Origin: Pirellulales bacterium
Lineage (GTDB): Bacteria; Planctomycetota; Planctomycetia; Pirellulales; JAICIG01
Length of the DNA: 20,897 nucleotides
Direction: 5' to 3'
Assembly (NCBI GenBank): GCA_025924495.1
Contig: JAICIG010000087.1
Span: forward strand, 1-20,897
In this document: positions 1 to 8,293 of the stretch, in pieces
How positions within the stretch are numbered: position 1 is the stretch's first letter
Layout of the letters: the number at the start of each line of letters is the position of its first letter
Notes under the pieces: generated by a model
Told to the model about the DNA's origin: nothing
Databases searched by the model: none
Seen by the model: the letters and a program-made list of their open reading frames with translations, nothing else
Translations under genes and position numbers: made by a program

Positions 1-9
1 CGCCTCTTG

Positions 10-2253
10 ATGAATCCTACTCTGCCGCAACACGAGATCGTCCTGCTTGGCGCCGGCCACACCAATTGCCATGTGCTTCGCATGTGGCGGATGGCGCCGA
101 TTGCCGACGCACGCCTGACCTGCATCTCCAATTTCTCGGTCGCCACCTACTCGGGCATGCTGCCCGGCACGCTTGCCGGATTGTACGAACCGGAGCGAAT
201 GCAAATCGATCTCGTGCGGCTTTGTGCCGCCGCCGGAGTGCGATTCTTCACCGCATGTGTCACCGGACTCGATCTCAAGCGCCGCAGGTTATTGCTTGAG
301 GGTCGGCCTGATCTTCCGTTTGACGTCCTCTCGATAGGCATTGGCTCGGCGCCGCGCGCCGATGGCGCCGCGGAAAGCGATGCCACGATCTTACGCATTA
401 AGCCCATGCAAACCTTTTTGGCGCGGCTCGATGCGCGCCTGGGCGCTTTGAGGCGCGAGATCAAGGGGCGGCCATTGCGGCTGGCCGTCGTCGGCGGCGG
501 CGCGGGCGGCGTCGAAATCGGCTTCTGCCTGCCGTTTCATCTGCTCAAAACCTGGCCGGGGCTCGCCTTCGAGTTAACCCTGATCGATAAGCATCATACT
601 TTGCCGCACGGCGGCCCCGATCGCGCCGCACGGCTTGTGCGCCGCGAACTTGAGCGCCGCGGAGTCCAACTGATTCTGGATCGCTCGGCGGTCCATGCCG
701 GAGATGGAGAGCTCGTGTTGGACGATGGCGCGCGCCTTTCGGTTGATCTGGTTTTGTGGGCGACCAGCGCGACGGGGCCGGGCTTATTGAGCCAACTCGG
801 TTTGCCCATCGATGAGCGAGGGTTCTTGCTGACTCGTCCGACATTACAAACGGCGGCGGACGCTCCACTTTTTGTCGTAGGCGACTCGGGTACATGTCGC
901 GAGCATCCCACCCCCAAAGCCGGCGTGTATGCCGTGCGGCAAGGCCCCGTGTTGTGGGAGAACTTGCAACGCATGATTCAGCAGCGGCCACTCGTCGAGT
1001 ACATCCCACAGCGCGGGTTCTTGTCGTTACTTGCCACGGGCGATCGTCGCGCGATTCTCAACTACAAGGGCGTCAGCTTGCATGCGGCCTGGTGTTGGAA
1101 GTTGAAGAACTACATCGACGGCCGCTTCATGGATATGTATCAGGATTACCGCCCCATGGCGAGGCCGCCCGTGCAAAGCTTGCCGGCTGACACGCTCATG
1201 CGCTGCACCGGCTGCGGCGGCAAGCTGGGCGGATCGATTCTGTCCAAGGCGCTGGCCAGGCTGGAAGTCCCGCGCTCCGAGCATGTCTTGCTGGGCCTGG
1301 ATCAGCCTGACGATGCTGCCATTGTGCAGGCGCCCGGCGGACGGCCGTTGGCGGCGACGGTCGATTTTTTCACGGCGTTTCTCGACGATCCGTATGTGGT
1401 TGGCCGTGTGGCGGCGCTGAATGCCTTGTCCGATGCATTCGCGCTCGGCGCCGCGCCCTTGGCGGCCCTGGCGATCGCGACGCTCCCGCTCGGTCCGCCG
1501 CGTGCGCAAGAGCAACTGCTGTATGAACTGCTCGCAGGCGGTCTCTATGAGCTGAAACAGGCCGGCGCTACGCTCGTCGGCGGGCACACGATCGAAGGCC
1601 CGACGACGACGATCGGGTTCGCTCTGTTGGCCGACGCGGGCAGCCAACGGCCGCAGTTGAAAAGCGGCTTGCGTCCCGGCGATCTGCTTGTGCTCACGAA
1701 GCCGCTCGGAACAGGCATTCTGCTGGCGGCGCAGATGCAGGCTCGCTGTCGCGCGGCTTGGATGGACGCTTTGCTGCCGATCTTGCTTGCCAGTAATCAG
1801 AGCGCGGCGGCAATCGCTCGGCAGTTTGACGTCGGCGGCATGACCGACATCACCGGATTCGGTCTGGCGGGACATTTGCTGGAAATGTTGCGCGCCAGCC
1901 AGGTTGCTGCGAACTTGCAACTCGAAGCGTTGCCGCTTTTGCCGGGTGTTGCCGAGTTGACTGCCGAGGGAATCGAAAGCACGCTTGCGCCTGCAAACCG
2001 TTCGGCCGAGAGCGAAATCGAAAACCGTCGCGCTAGCGACACGCATGGGACTCAAGCATCCAATCGTCGCCTTGCAGCCGCGTATTCCGTTTTATTCGAT
2101 CCGCAAACGTCTGGCGGCTTACTGTTGGGCATCCGTGCCGATCAGGCCGAGGCGTTCATCGCTCGCTTGCGAGACGAATCATTACTGACTGCCGCCGTCG
2201 TCGGAGAAGTCGCGCCTTTCGACGTCGAGCGGCCTCGCCTGAGGTTAGAGTAG
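10..2253 (+). CDS. selD: Selenide, water dikinase (SelD) with N-terminal FAD/NAD(P)-binding oxidoreductase domain
   Basis: SelD makes selenophosphate from selenide and ATP, the selenium donor for selenocysteine and 2-selenouridine tRNA. The 747-residue protein has two parts. Residues 8-330 resemble a type-II NADH dehydrogenase/pyridine-nucleotide oxidoreductase, with a dinucleotide motif LLGAGHTN at 12-19, a second one VVGGGAGGVEIG at 160-171, and VVGDSG near 289-294. Residues 397-747 are a SelD domain beginning RCTGCGGKLGG; C402 and K405 match the catalytic Cys/Lys pair of SelD, so this is a Cys rather than a Sec form. GGHTIEGP and DPQTSGGLL are further SelD motifs. The ATG at 10 fits the usual N-terminus, but the frame is open to the window edge and a TTG at 7 is an alternative. 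TGA triplets at 8-10 and 11-13 overlap the ATG, so coupling to an upstream gene outside the window is possible. The natural partner would be mnmH/selU, which is not visible here. The fusion architecture is known in other bacteria. Confidence 0.93.
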   Translation: MNPTLPQHEIVLLGAGHTNCHVLRMWRMAPIADARLTCISNFSVATYSGMLPGTLAGLYEPERMQIDLVRLCAAAGVRFFTACVTGLDLKRRRLLLEGRPDLPFDVLSIGIGSAPRADGAAESDATILRIKPMQTFLARLDARLGALRREIKGRPLRLAVVGGGAGGVEIGFCLPFHLLKTWPGLAFELTLIDKHHTLPHGGPDRAARLVRRELERRGVQLILDRSAVHAGDGELVLDDGARLSVDLVLWATSATGPGLLSQLGLPIDERGFLLTRPTLQTAADAPLFVVGDSGTCREHPTPKAGVYAVRQGPVLWENLQRMIQQRPLVEYIPQRGFLSLLATGDRRAILNYKGVSLHAAWCWKLKNYIDGRFMDMYQDYRPMARPPVQSLPADTLMRCTGCGGKLGGSILSKALARLEVPRSEHVLLGLDQPDDAAIVQAPGGRPLAATVDFFTAFLDDPYVVGRVAALNALSDAFALGAAPLAALAIATLPLGPPRAQEQLLYELLAGGLYELKQAGATLVGGHTIEGPTTTIGFALLADAGSQRPQLKSGLRPGDLLVLTKPLGTGILLAAQMQARCRAAWMDALLPILLASNQSAAAIARQFDVGGMTDITGFGLAGHLLEMLRASQVAANLQLEALPLLPGVAELTAEGIESTLAPANRSAESEIENRRASDTHGTQASNRRLAAAYSVLFDPQTSGGLLLGIRADQAEAFIARLRDESLLTAAVVGEVAPFDVERPRLRLE

Positions 2254-2311
2254 CCGGCGGTAATCGCTGGCCGCTTCCGCGTCTGGCCGGATGCGCATCT
2301 CGCGATTCGCG

Positions 2312-2527
2312 TCATTGCTTGCCCTCTTCAGCAAGTCGGGCCCTCGCGCTAGGCGAATCCCAAATCCGATCCGTTGCAGCGCGTTGCAATCGAATCCGTT
2401 CTTGCTTCGCTCGCTCGCGGAATTCGCTGACCGCCCATTGCGCCAGTACGCAGCCAACGGCGGCTAATGTCACGCCGACGAGCAGCGTTCGCAGACGGAA
2501 TTGAAAGCGAGGAGCCATGCGCGGCAT
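2312..2527 (-). CDS. Small membrane-anchored hypothetical protein with planctomycete FRLRTLL motif
   Basis: A 71-residue protein beginning MPRMAPRFQFRLRTLLVG. A basic/aromatic segment, FQFRLRTLL, leads into one hydrophobic helix (about residues 13-31), followed by a charged, probably helical tail rich in Arg, Glu and Lys. The frame stays open further upstream, but the ATG at 2527 has AGGGG nine bases ahead of it, while the next ATG (2518) has no Shine-Dalgarno, so 2527 is preferred. The FxLRTLL plus hydrophobic-helix arrangement recurs in many planctomycete proteins of unknown function. No catalytic motif is visible and the role is unknown. It converges on selD (58 nt between stops) and diverges from the beta-lactamase-fold gene, leaving about 170 nt for divergent promoters. 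Confidence 0.6.
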   Translation of the reverse strand: MPRMAPRFQFRLRTLLVGVTLAAVGCVLAQWAVSEFRERAKQERIRLQRAATDRIWDSPSARARLAEEGKQ

Positions 2528-2699
2528 TTTATCAAACCCCTGCTGCAGGTGGCAGCCACATTGCCCTGTCGGTACGATGGGAGAATTCGTCCGTTCTCGC
2601 AGTTTGTCACACGCGTCGATCAATGTGAGCCTCATGGCATCTATCATGCTCGAATCTTGGCTTGCCTGCCAAATGTACGCGGTTTTGAGAGTCGAGGGC

Positions 2700-4043
2700 A
2701 TGGCCAAATGGCTCAGACGGCTCGTACCGAACGTTACGGCGGGTGCTTGGCGCCGATTTGCAGCGGCAATCGTTTTTTCGATGTTCGTGATTGCTTGGTT
2801 GGCTAGCAGCGCGGGCGCCGCGGAGACAAGCGAGGCGATCGTTCTGCCTAAAACCGGCGACGCGCCGGCCGGCATGGAGAGCTACGACCGGTTGATTGCG
2901 GAGCTGATGGCGAAATGGAAAATCCCGGGCGGGCAGATTGGCGTAGTCAAAGATGGCAGCCTGGTTCTGTCGCGAGATTATGGCTGGGCCGATGTGGAAG
3001 CTCAAACGCCCGTGGCGCCGAGCACGCGATTCCGAATTGCCAGCGTCTCGAAGCCGCTTACGGCAGTAACCGTTTTGCGATTGGCCGAACAGCAGCGACT
3101 CTCGCTCGATGCGCGCGCGTTCGAGACGTTAAAGGAGTTCTCGACTGCGGAAGGCGCTGATTCGGACCCGCGGCTGCGCGAAATTACTGTGCGACAGTTG
3201 CTGACGCACACGGCGGGCTGGGACCGCGACCGCAGCTTCGACCCGATGTTCATGCCGCTGAAGATTGCCAAATCGCTAGGCGCTCCGGCTCCAGCAGAGC
3301 CCGAAACGATCATTCGTTACATGCTGCGCCAGCCGCTCGATTTTGCGCCAGGACAGAAGTACGCGTACTCCAATTTCGGTTACTGCCTGCTGGGGCGGCT
3401 CATCGAGCAGGCTACCGGCAAGACGTATGAGCAAGCGGTGCGAGAATTGGTGCTCGATCCTTGTGGCGCCGGCGGGCTCGAATTGGGGCATACGCTGGTC
3501 TCGCAGCGCGCCGGCAATGAATCGCAGTATTATAGCCAGCCGGCCGAAGAGCGAACTCGCTGCGTGTTGGTTGAAGGCGAAGAAGTCTGCTGGCCCGACG
3601 GCGGTTTTTACTTGGAGGCGATGGATGCACATGGGGGTTGGATCGGTTCGGCGACCGATTTATTGAAATTCGCGACCGCGCTCGACGGCAGCCGCGGCCA
3701 GCGCTTGCTGCAGCCAGAATCGCTCGAGTTGATGACGGCCCGTCCGGCTCCGCCCGTTTCCCAAGACAGCGAAGCCTACTATGGGTTCGGCTGGTCAGTC
3801 CGCCGCAAAAAGGCGGAGACTGGCTGGCAACAGGGAAATTGGTGGCATACGGGATCGCTGCCTGGCACTTCAGCCTTGTTGGTCCGCACGGGCCGCGGCA
3901 TGTGTTGGGCCGCGCTGTTCAATTCGCGTCCTCCCGACGACAAGATCAAAGCTTTCGCGGGAGAGCTTGATGCCCTGATGTGGCGGGCCGCCGGCGAAGT
4001 CAACGAGTGGCCCAAGCACGATCTGTTTGCCGAGCGCCGCTGA
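2700..4043 (+). CDS. Exported serine hydrolase of the beta-lactamase/esterase (class C, PF00144) fold
   Basis: A 447-residue protein with the three active-site elements of the class C beta-lactamase/D-Ala-D-Ala carboxypeptidase/esterase superfamily: SVSK (S115-K118), YSN (Y223-N225) and HTG (383-385). Residues 1-40 form a signal peptide with a basic n-region (KWLRR, WRRF), a hydrophobic core and a likely cleavage after AGA, so the enzyme should be periplasmic or surface-bound. The frame is open from 2517, but the ATG at 2700 gives a proper signal peptide and has GAGAG eight bases upstream; the 61 codons before it look non-coding and overlap the divergent small gene's promoter. Family members act as esterases, peptidases or peptidoglycan carboxypeptidases, and the substrate cannot be told from sequence. 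It should not be read as a resistance gene. Its TGA stop touches the stop codon of the opposing gene with no spacer. Confidence 0.9.
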   Translation: MAKWLRRLVPNVTAGAWRRFAAAIVFSMFVIAWLASSAGAAETSEAIVLPKTGDAPAGMESYDRLIAELMAKWKIPGGQIGVVKDGSLVLSRDYGWADVEAQTPVAPSTRFRIASVSKPLTAVTVLRLAEQQRLSLDARAFETLKEFSTAEGADSDPRLREITVRQLLTHTAGWDRDRSFDPMFMPLKIAKSLGAPAPAEPETIIRYMLRQPLDFAPGQKYAYSNFGYCLLGRLIEQATGKTYEQAVRELVLDPCGAGGLELGHTLVSQRAGNESQYYSQPAEERTRCVLVEGEEVCWPDGGFYLEAMDAHGGWIGSATDLLKFATALDGSRGQRLLQPESLELMTARPAPPVSQDSEAYYGFGWSVRRKKAETGWQQGNWWHTGSLPGTSALLVRTGRGMCWAALFNSRPPDDKIKAFAGELDALMWRAAGEVNEWPKHDLFAERR

Positions 4044-5897
4044 TTAAAACCACAACGCCTTATCCACCACGTTCTCCAATGGCTCGCCGTGAATGAAATG
4101 CCCAATATTATCCAGCAACACGCCTAAATGCCGCTCGGCGATCCGCGGCGAATAACCGGCGACGTGCGGCGTGAGGATGACGTTCGGCAGCTTCCACAAT
4201 GGATGATCGGCTGGCAAAGGCTCGATTTCGAACACATCGAGTGCGGCGCCGGCGATCTCGCCTGCTTCGAGCGCCGCAGTCAGATCGGCCAGATCGACGA
4301 TCGCTCCCCGACCGATATTGATAAAATAACTCGTACGCCGCATCTGCCGGAATTGCTCGCGGCGAAATAACTTCTCCGTATGTGGCGTGTGGGGCGCTGC
4401 GATGACGACAAAGTCGCTATCCAGCAGCAAGTCAGGCAGCCGCGCAGGAGGCCACAGGGCTGTTACTCCCTCGGGCGCCGTTTTCTGCACCGGATCGACG
4501 GCCAGCACGCGCATGCCAAAGGCCAGGCCGCGCCGCGCGATTTCCGAGCCGATTGCTCCCAGGCCAACGATGCCCAACGTAGCGTCGGCCAGGTGCATGT
4601 GGGCTCGATCGATGTCCCCGACCTTGCCGGGGCCCGATGTGAAACTCGCTCGCGCCGCTTCGCCTCCAACCGGGGCCCATTTAGCGGAGAGCTGGTTGCG
4701 AATGTACAGGTGCAGATTGCGCGCGAAACAAAGGATGTAGCCCAGCACCTGATCGGCGATCACGTCGGAGAAGAGGCCGCGCATGTTGGTCAGCACGGCC
4801 GGATGTTCGACCAACTCGGGAAAGATGTAGTGCTCCAGGCTGGCGGTCGGTGATTGGACCCAGCGCAGCCGTTGGCTGGCGGCGAGCAGCCCCGGCGTGA
4901 GCTTGCCGAAGAAGGCGTCGGCATCGACGATCTCACGCATGGCTTCCTCGGCATCCACGGCATTGACGACTGCCATGTTGCCGGCTGCGGTCTTAATTTT
5001 GGCCAGGCGTTCGTCGTCGACAGACGGGTGAATTAACAGTTTCATTGGCCTGCTTCCAGTCGGTTCGATTCGGATGCGGTGCAACGAATATTCGCGAGTC
5101 TTCAGAAAATGCAAGCTGGCATGCAAGACTGTTACTGCTGCGCCGAACAAGGCAGTGCTTGAAATTACCACATCTGCGATATCCTTGCTTCTCATCGCCA
5201 GCGCCGCGATCCAAATGACCAAACTGAAGACAGCAATGTAGGCCATAGTGAATAAAGCGCCGGCAATCGTGCTGGACGCCCGAAAGGCGATGAAGAGACA
5301 GGGGACAATGACCAGCGTGCCGCCGGCCAAGCCGACCAGCAGTGGCCTGATCGCGGCAACCGCTGGTACGCCGATGCGCAAGCAAGCCAAGGCTACAGCG
5401 ATGATCGTCGTGGCCAGAAACACACTCTGCAAGGAGAACCGCTGAGGTGGCGGCGCACGGTCGCTTGCCCAAATAATTCGGTAGCCCCAGCCAAGGCGCA
5501 TGAATCCGAGAGGAATCTGCGCGCATAGAAAGACGAACGGCAACACGAGGAGGCTTTCGAAAGTATTTTGGAGTGCAGCCGGGCGGCCTGAGAATAGCGG
5601 CACGCCGCCGAGGAACAGGCAAGCCAGCCCTTCGGCGGCGAGCAGGCTTGCCAGCCAGCGCAGGCTCGTATGTCCCGCCCCCAATGCTCCCCACGCGACA
5701 AGCGCGCCGAGCTGAGCACTGAGACCTCCGAATAAAAACAGAATCAACACGACAACAGGCCGCGAAGGGTCATCGGTGCGAAATGTCGAGAAAACCATCC
5801 CAGGCACAAAGAAGTCGAACAGTGCGTAGCACGCCAGCAGCAGCGCTAAGGGAAACCAAGCTTCCCGAGATTTCGCTATTGGTTTGGCGATCTCCAT
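4044..5897 (-). CDS. Eight-helix membrane region joined in frame to a D-2-hydroxyacid dehydrogenase
   Basis: One uninterrupted frame of 617 codons. Residues 1-284 hold about eight hydrophobic helices, including FSLQSVFLATT, a variant of the planctomycete membrane motif. Residues 285-617 form a complete 333-residue NAD-dependent D-2-hydroxyacid dehydrogenase. Counting from the internal Met (MKLLIHPSVDD), it has GLGAIG at 161-166 with the cofactor-selecting acid D184, and the catalytic triad R246 (NIGRGA), E275 (FEIEP) and H294 (TPHVAG). It ends NVVDKALWF, a normal family C-terminus. The family reduces 2-keto acids or oxidises D-2-hydroxy acids with NAD(H), normally in the cytosol. The start at 5897 has AAAGAGG six bases upstream. 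The internal ATG at 5045 also has a plausible ribosome site, so the dehydrogenase may be made separately. Either this is a real fusion, or two genes have lost the stop between them through mutation or an assembly indel. The dehydrogenase call is firm; the fusion is uncertain. Confidence 0.8.
   Translation of the reverse strand: MEIAKPIAKSREAWFPLALLLACYALFDFFVPGMVFSTFRTDDPSRPVVVLILFLFGGLSAQLGALVAWGALGAGHTSLRWLASLLAAEGLACLFLGGVPLFSGRPAALQNTFESLLVLPFVFLCAQIPLGFMRLGWGYRIIWASDRAPPPQRFSLQSVFLATTIIAVALACLRIGVPAVAAIRPLLVGLAGGTLVIVPCLFIAFRASSTIAGALFTMAYIAVFSLVIWIAALAMRSKDIADVVISSTALFGAAVTVLHASLHFLKTREYSLHRIRIEPTGSRPMKLLIHPSVDDERLAKIKTAAGNMAVVNAVDAEEAMREIVDADAFFGKLTPGLLAASQRLRWVQSPTASLEHYIFPELVEHPAVLTNMRGLFSDVIADQVLGYILCFARNLHLYIRNQLSAKWAPVGGEAARASFTSGPGKVGDIDRAHMHLADATLGIVGLGAIGSEIARRGLAFGMRVLAVDPVQKTAPEGVTALWPPARLPDLLLDSDFVVIAAPHTPHTEKLFRREQFRQMRRTSYFINIGRGAIVDLADLTAALEAGEIAGAALDVFEIEPLPADHPLWKLPNVILTPHVAGYSPRIAERHLGVLLDNIGHFIHGEPLENVVDKALWF
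5043..5057 (-). promoter_or_regulatory. Internal ribosome-binding site and ATG for the dehydrogenase part
   Basis: Reading the minus strand, GGAAG (5057-5053) lies seven bases before an ATG at 5045-5043, with a second AGG three bases before it. Translation from here gives a full-length 333-residue D-2-hydroxyacid dehydrogenase without the membrane region. The junction also contains ATGA (5045-5042), the four-base overlap typical of coupled genes, but its TGA lies outside the membrane region's frame. Confidence 0.45.
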
Positions 5898-6120
5898 GAA
5901 TGCCTCTTTGAAGGTACTTGTTTCAGCTGGCGGTCCGGCGACTCTATCTTTGTTTGACCGTCGATTCCGGGCTGTGTCCGTCAGCTAGACTCTTAGACTC
6001 TGCAAGCGGCGGGTCTGCATTGGCAGTTCGCGCCGGACGAGAAGAAGTTCGGCATTACGCATGGCGATCGGCCCTCGAAAATCCTTGCCGGCCCTTCGCG
6101 ATTGGATTAACTTAATAGTT

Positions 6121-6402
6121 ATGGCTACGGAACTGTCGCCTCAAACCGAGCAATATCTCGCTAGCATTGTCGCCGGTGGTTTGTTCCCTTCCAAAGCAGC
6201 GGCTCTTGAAGCGGCGGTTGAGGCATTGCGCGCGAAATTTGAGCCTAACCCATCCGTTCCTCCCGAGCATATGGAGCTTGTCGAGCAGGGTATGGCTTCG
6301 GTGCAATCAGGTCGGTACCGGGAACTAACCGACGCGGATTGGGCAAGCCTTCGCCAGCGCGCTCATGAGGCCGCATCTCGCAATCGGTCGCATAGCGACT
6401 GA
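6121..6402 (+). CDS. ParD-like type II antitoxin (ribbon-helix-helix)
   Basis: A 93-residue protein beginning MATELSPQTEQYLASIV. The segment LSPQTEQYLASIVAGGLF followed by an Ala/Glu-rich helix (KAAALEAAVEALR) matches the ParD/CC2985 antitoxin pattern: an N-terminal ribbon-helix-helix DNA-binding domain and a C-terminal toxin-binding tail. Family members bind and neutralise a RelE/ParE-fold toxin and repress their own operon. A longer start at 6061 is possible, but ParD proteins normally begin right at this LSPQ element, so 6121 is preferred; no clear Shine-Dalgarno precedes it. Its TGA (6400-6402) overlaps the ATG of the downstream toxin frame (6402-6404), the usual coupling of such pairs. 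It looks intact although its partner is not. Confidence 0.8.
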   Translation: MATELSPQTEQYLASIVAGGLFPSKAAALEAAVEALRAKFEPNPSVPPEHMELVEQGMASVQSGRYRELTDADWASLRQRAHEAASRNRSHSD

Positions 6403-6684
6403 TGTCCAAGGCGCTTTTCACGGCGGAGGCGGAACAGGATCTCTGCCAAATTGTCGACTATATCGCGCAAGATAGTGTGGCTGCCGCGCCTAGAGGAAAC
6501 GCGAGAGGTTTGTGACTTGCTCGCGCGTCAGCCCGCCATCGGGCAGCCCATGCAAACCGCTCGCTTTGGCGAAGTGCGCCGACATGTGGCCGGAAATTAT
6601 TTGATCTATTATCTGTCTCGTGAAACTGAAATTCGCGTGATTCGTATCGTGCATGGCGCACGCGATCAACGCCGCCTAATCTAG
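6402..6684 (+). pseudogene. ParE/RelE-family toxin gene disrupted by a frameshift
   Basis: The frame from ATG 6402 encodes MSKALFTAEAEQDLCQIVDY and on to QDSVAAA, a typical ParE N-terminus, then shifts out and stops at a TGA near 6516. The +1 frame carries the rest: RLEETREVCDLLARQPAIG, then FGEVRRHVAGNYLIYY, and finally RVIRIVHGARDQRRLI, ending in TAG at 6684. Both halves match one ParE protein. Compared with the usual spacing between the AAA segment and the following Cys, about 8 nt appear to be missing around 6484-6490, which would account for the shift. The C-terminal RxxxHGARD-like element is intact. The toxin should therefore be inactive as a single polypeptide unless frameshifting occurs or the sequence is wrong at this point. 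The start overlaps the antitoxin stop as TGATG. Confidence 0.75.
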
Positions 6685-6695
6685 ATAGTCAGCCA

Positions 6696-8117
6696 TCACG
6701 CCCGACGGCCGAGTTCGGTCAAGGGACGGCCTTCGTTGAGAATCGGCACGGGGCGGCCGGCGAAGTTGGGAATGGCAATCTTCTCGGCGTCGATGCCCAG
6801 GTGACGATAGATGGTGGCCAGGAAATCGCCGGGGCCGATGCGTCGCTCGATCACTTCCTCTCCGCGAGCGTCCGTGGCGCCGATCACCTGACCGGTCTGA
6901 ATTCCGCCGCCGGCGAATAGCATTGAGCCGGCATTCGGCCAATGATCGCGACCGGGTTGGATCGTTCCGGCAGGCGCGCTAGCCACGCCGCCGCCGCTGC
7001 TGGCAACATACGAAATTCGCGGCGTGCGGCCGAACTCGCCCGTGACGACGACCAGCACCTTTTTGTCGAGGCCGCGCGCGTAGATATCTTCGATTAAGGC
7101 CGTAACGGCCTGATCAAAAAAGGGCGCTCGGTACTTCAACGCGTCGAACACATGGTGATTCACGGCGTGGTCGTCCCAGTTGGCCACTCGTCCGCAGAGC
7201 GGCCCATCGAAAGTGGTCGAGACCAGCTCAACCCCTGCTTCGACTAGCCGCCGGGCCATCAGGCATTGCTGGCCCCATTGATTGCGGCCATAGCGGTCGC
7301 GCAACGCCGCGGGCTCCTGGCTGATATCGAACGCCATCTGCGCTTCGGAGCTGGTCAGCAAGCTCAACGCCTGCTGTTCGAATTGGTCGGCCGCCTCCAT
7401 CGCTCCTGAAGCGTCGAGCCCGCGGCAGAGGCGATCGAATTGCTTTCGCAAACTGACGCGCTCGAACAACCGTCGGGCGTCCTGCGGATTGCGGAGTCCG
7501 ATGTTTGGCACCTGGAACTGCGGAGCGTTAAAATCGCCGACGACTTTGAATGGTTCGTAGGAGGCGCCGAGGTAAGTCGGTCCGGCGATCGTAAAACTGT
7601 CATAATTGACGATCGGATTGACGCCAACATAGTTGGGTATCTTCCTCGCGGCATCGGCGCGCAGGTAATTGGCAATGCAAAGGAAGTCGGGCAGTTCTGG
7701 CTTGATCTTGTCCTGGCGATCGGTATCCCCCGCGAGCATCTGTAGCGAGCCGGCCGGATGCCCGCCGCCCGAGTGCGCCATCGAACGGACGATGGTGAAC
7801 TTGTCAGCGAGCTTGGCGTGTAGCGGCAGCAATTCGCCCAATCGCAGGCCGGGAACGCAGGTGTCGATTGTGCCAAACGGCCCGCGGAATTCGTTGGCGG
7901 CCTCTGGCTTCGGATCATAAGTTTCCAGATGGCTGGCGCCGCCTCGCAGCCATACCAGGATAATGGCGGTGTGAGGATTCGGCTGAATTGCGGCTTCGGC
8001 CCGCAGCCGCATCAGGCCGGCGAGCGACAAACTGCTGAACCCTGCCAGGCCGGCTCGCAAGAATTCCCGCCGACTTGCTTGATGTTGGTCTGACCTTCGA
8101 TTGCTGAGCAATGCCAT
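6696..8117 (-). CDS. Tat-exported DUF1501 domain protein
   Basis: A 473-residue protein with a twin-arginine signal, SRREFLRAGLAG (S15-R21 and following), then a hydrophobic stretch ending near AEA (residues 40-42). The rest matches the DUF1501 family, which belongs to the alkaline phosphatase/sulfatase superfamily: IILVWLRGGASHLETYDP, HSGGGHPAGS, VVVTGEFGRTPRIS and GRDHWPNAGS are family hallmarks. Biochemical function is not established. In planctomycetes these genes commonly sit beside DUF1549/DUF1553 cytochrome-domain genes, but no such partner is present here. The frame opens from a TTG at 8147, yet the ATG at 8117 is preceded by AAAGGCG and fits the Tat signal, so it is chosen. It is divergent from the amidohydrolase with 176 nt between, and its stop lies 11 nt from the end of the ParE remnant. 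Confidence 0.9.
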   Translation of the reverse strand: MALLSNRRSDQHQASRREFLRAGLAGFSSLSLAGLMRLRAEAAIQPNPHTAIILVWLRGGASHLETYDPKPEAANEFRGPFGTIDTCVPGLRLGELLPLHAKLADKFTIVRSMAHSGGGHPAGSLQMLAGDTDRQDKIKPELPDFLCIANYLRADAARKIPNYVGVNPIVNYDSFTIAGPTYLGASYEPFKVVGDFNAPQFQVPNIGLRNPQDARRLFERVSLRKQFDRLCRGLDASGAMEAADQFEQQALSLLTSSEAQMAFDISQEPAALRDRYGRNQWGQQCLMARRLVEAGVELVSTTFDGPLCGRVANWDDHAVNHHVFDALKYRAPFFDQAVTALIEDIYARGLDKKVLVVVTGEFGRTPRISYVASSGGGVASAPAGTIQPGRDHWPNAGSMLFAGGGIQTGQVIGATDARGEEVIERRIGPGDFLATIYRHLGIDAEKIAIPNFAGRPVPILNEGRPLTELGRRA

Positions 8118-8293
8118 CCGTTCGCCTTTATCGCCCCCCGACTTCAAAGTATCGACATTATGGCTAAGCGGGCTCGGTAGTCCAAGGCAATCGCGACCCT
8201 CAGAACTCGATTAATCCATGCACGCGGCCCTTTCTCAAGGCTATACTTGAGCCGACGTCAGAGAGATATTGCCGAGATTTGCTGGAGACGCCG

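Noticed and set aside
1027..2055. 342-codon minus-strand frame opposite selD
   Set aside because: It lies within the SelD domain coding region, is Arg/Gln-rich with no motif, and is a shadow frame.
2517..2699. N-terminal extension of the beta-lactamase-fold protein
   Set aside because: The extra 61 residues precede a good signal peptide, carry no motif and overlap the divergent gene's start region.
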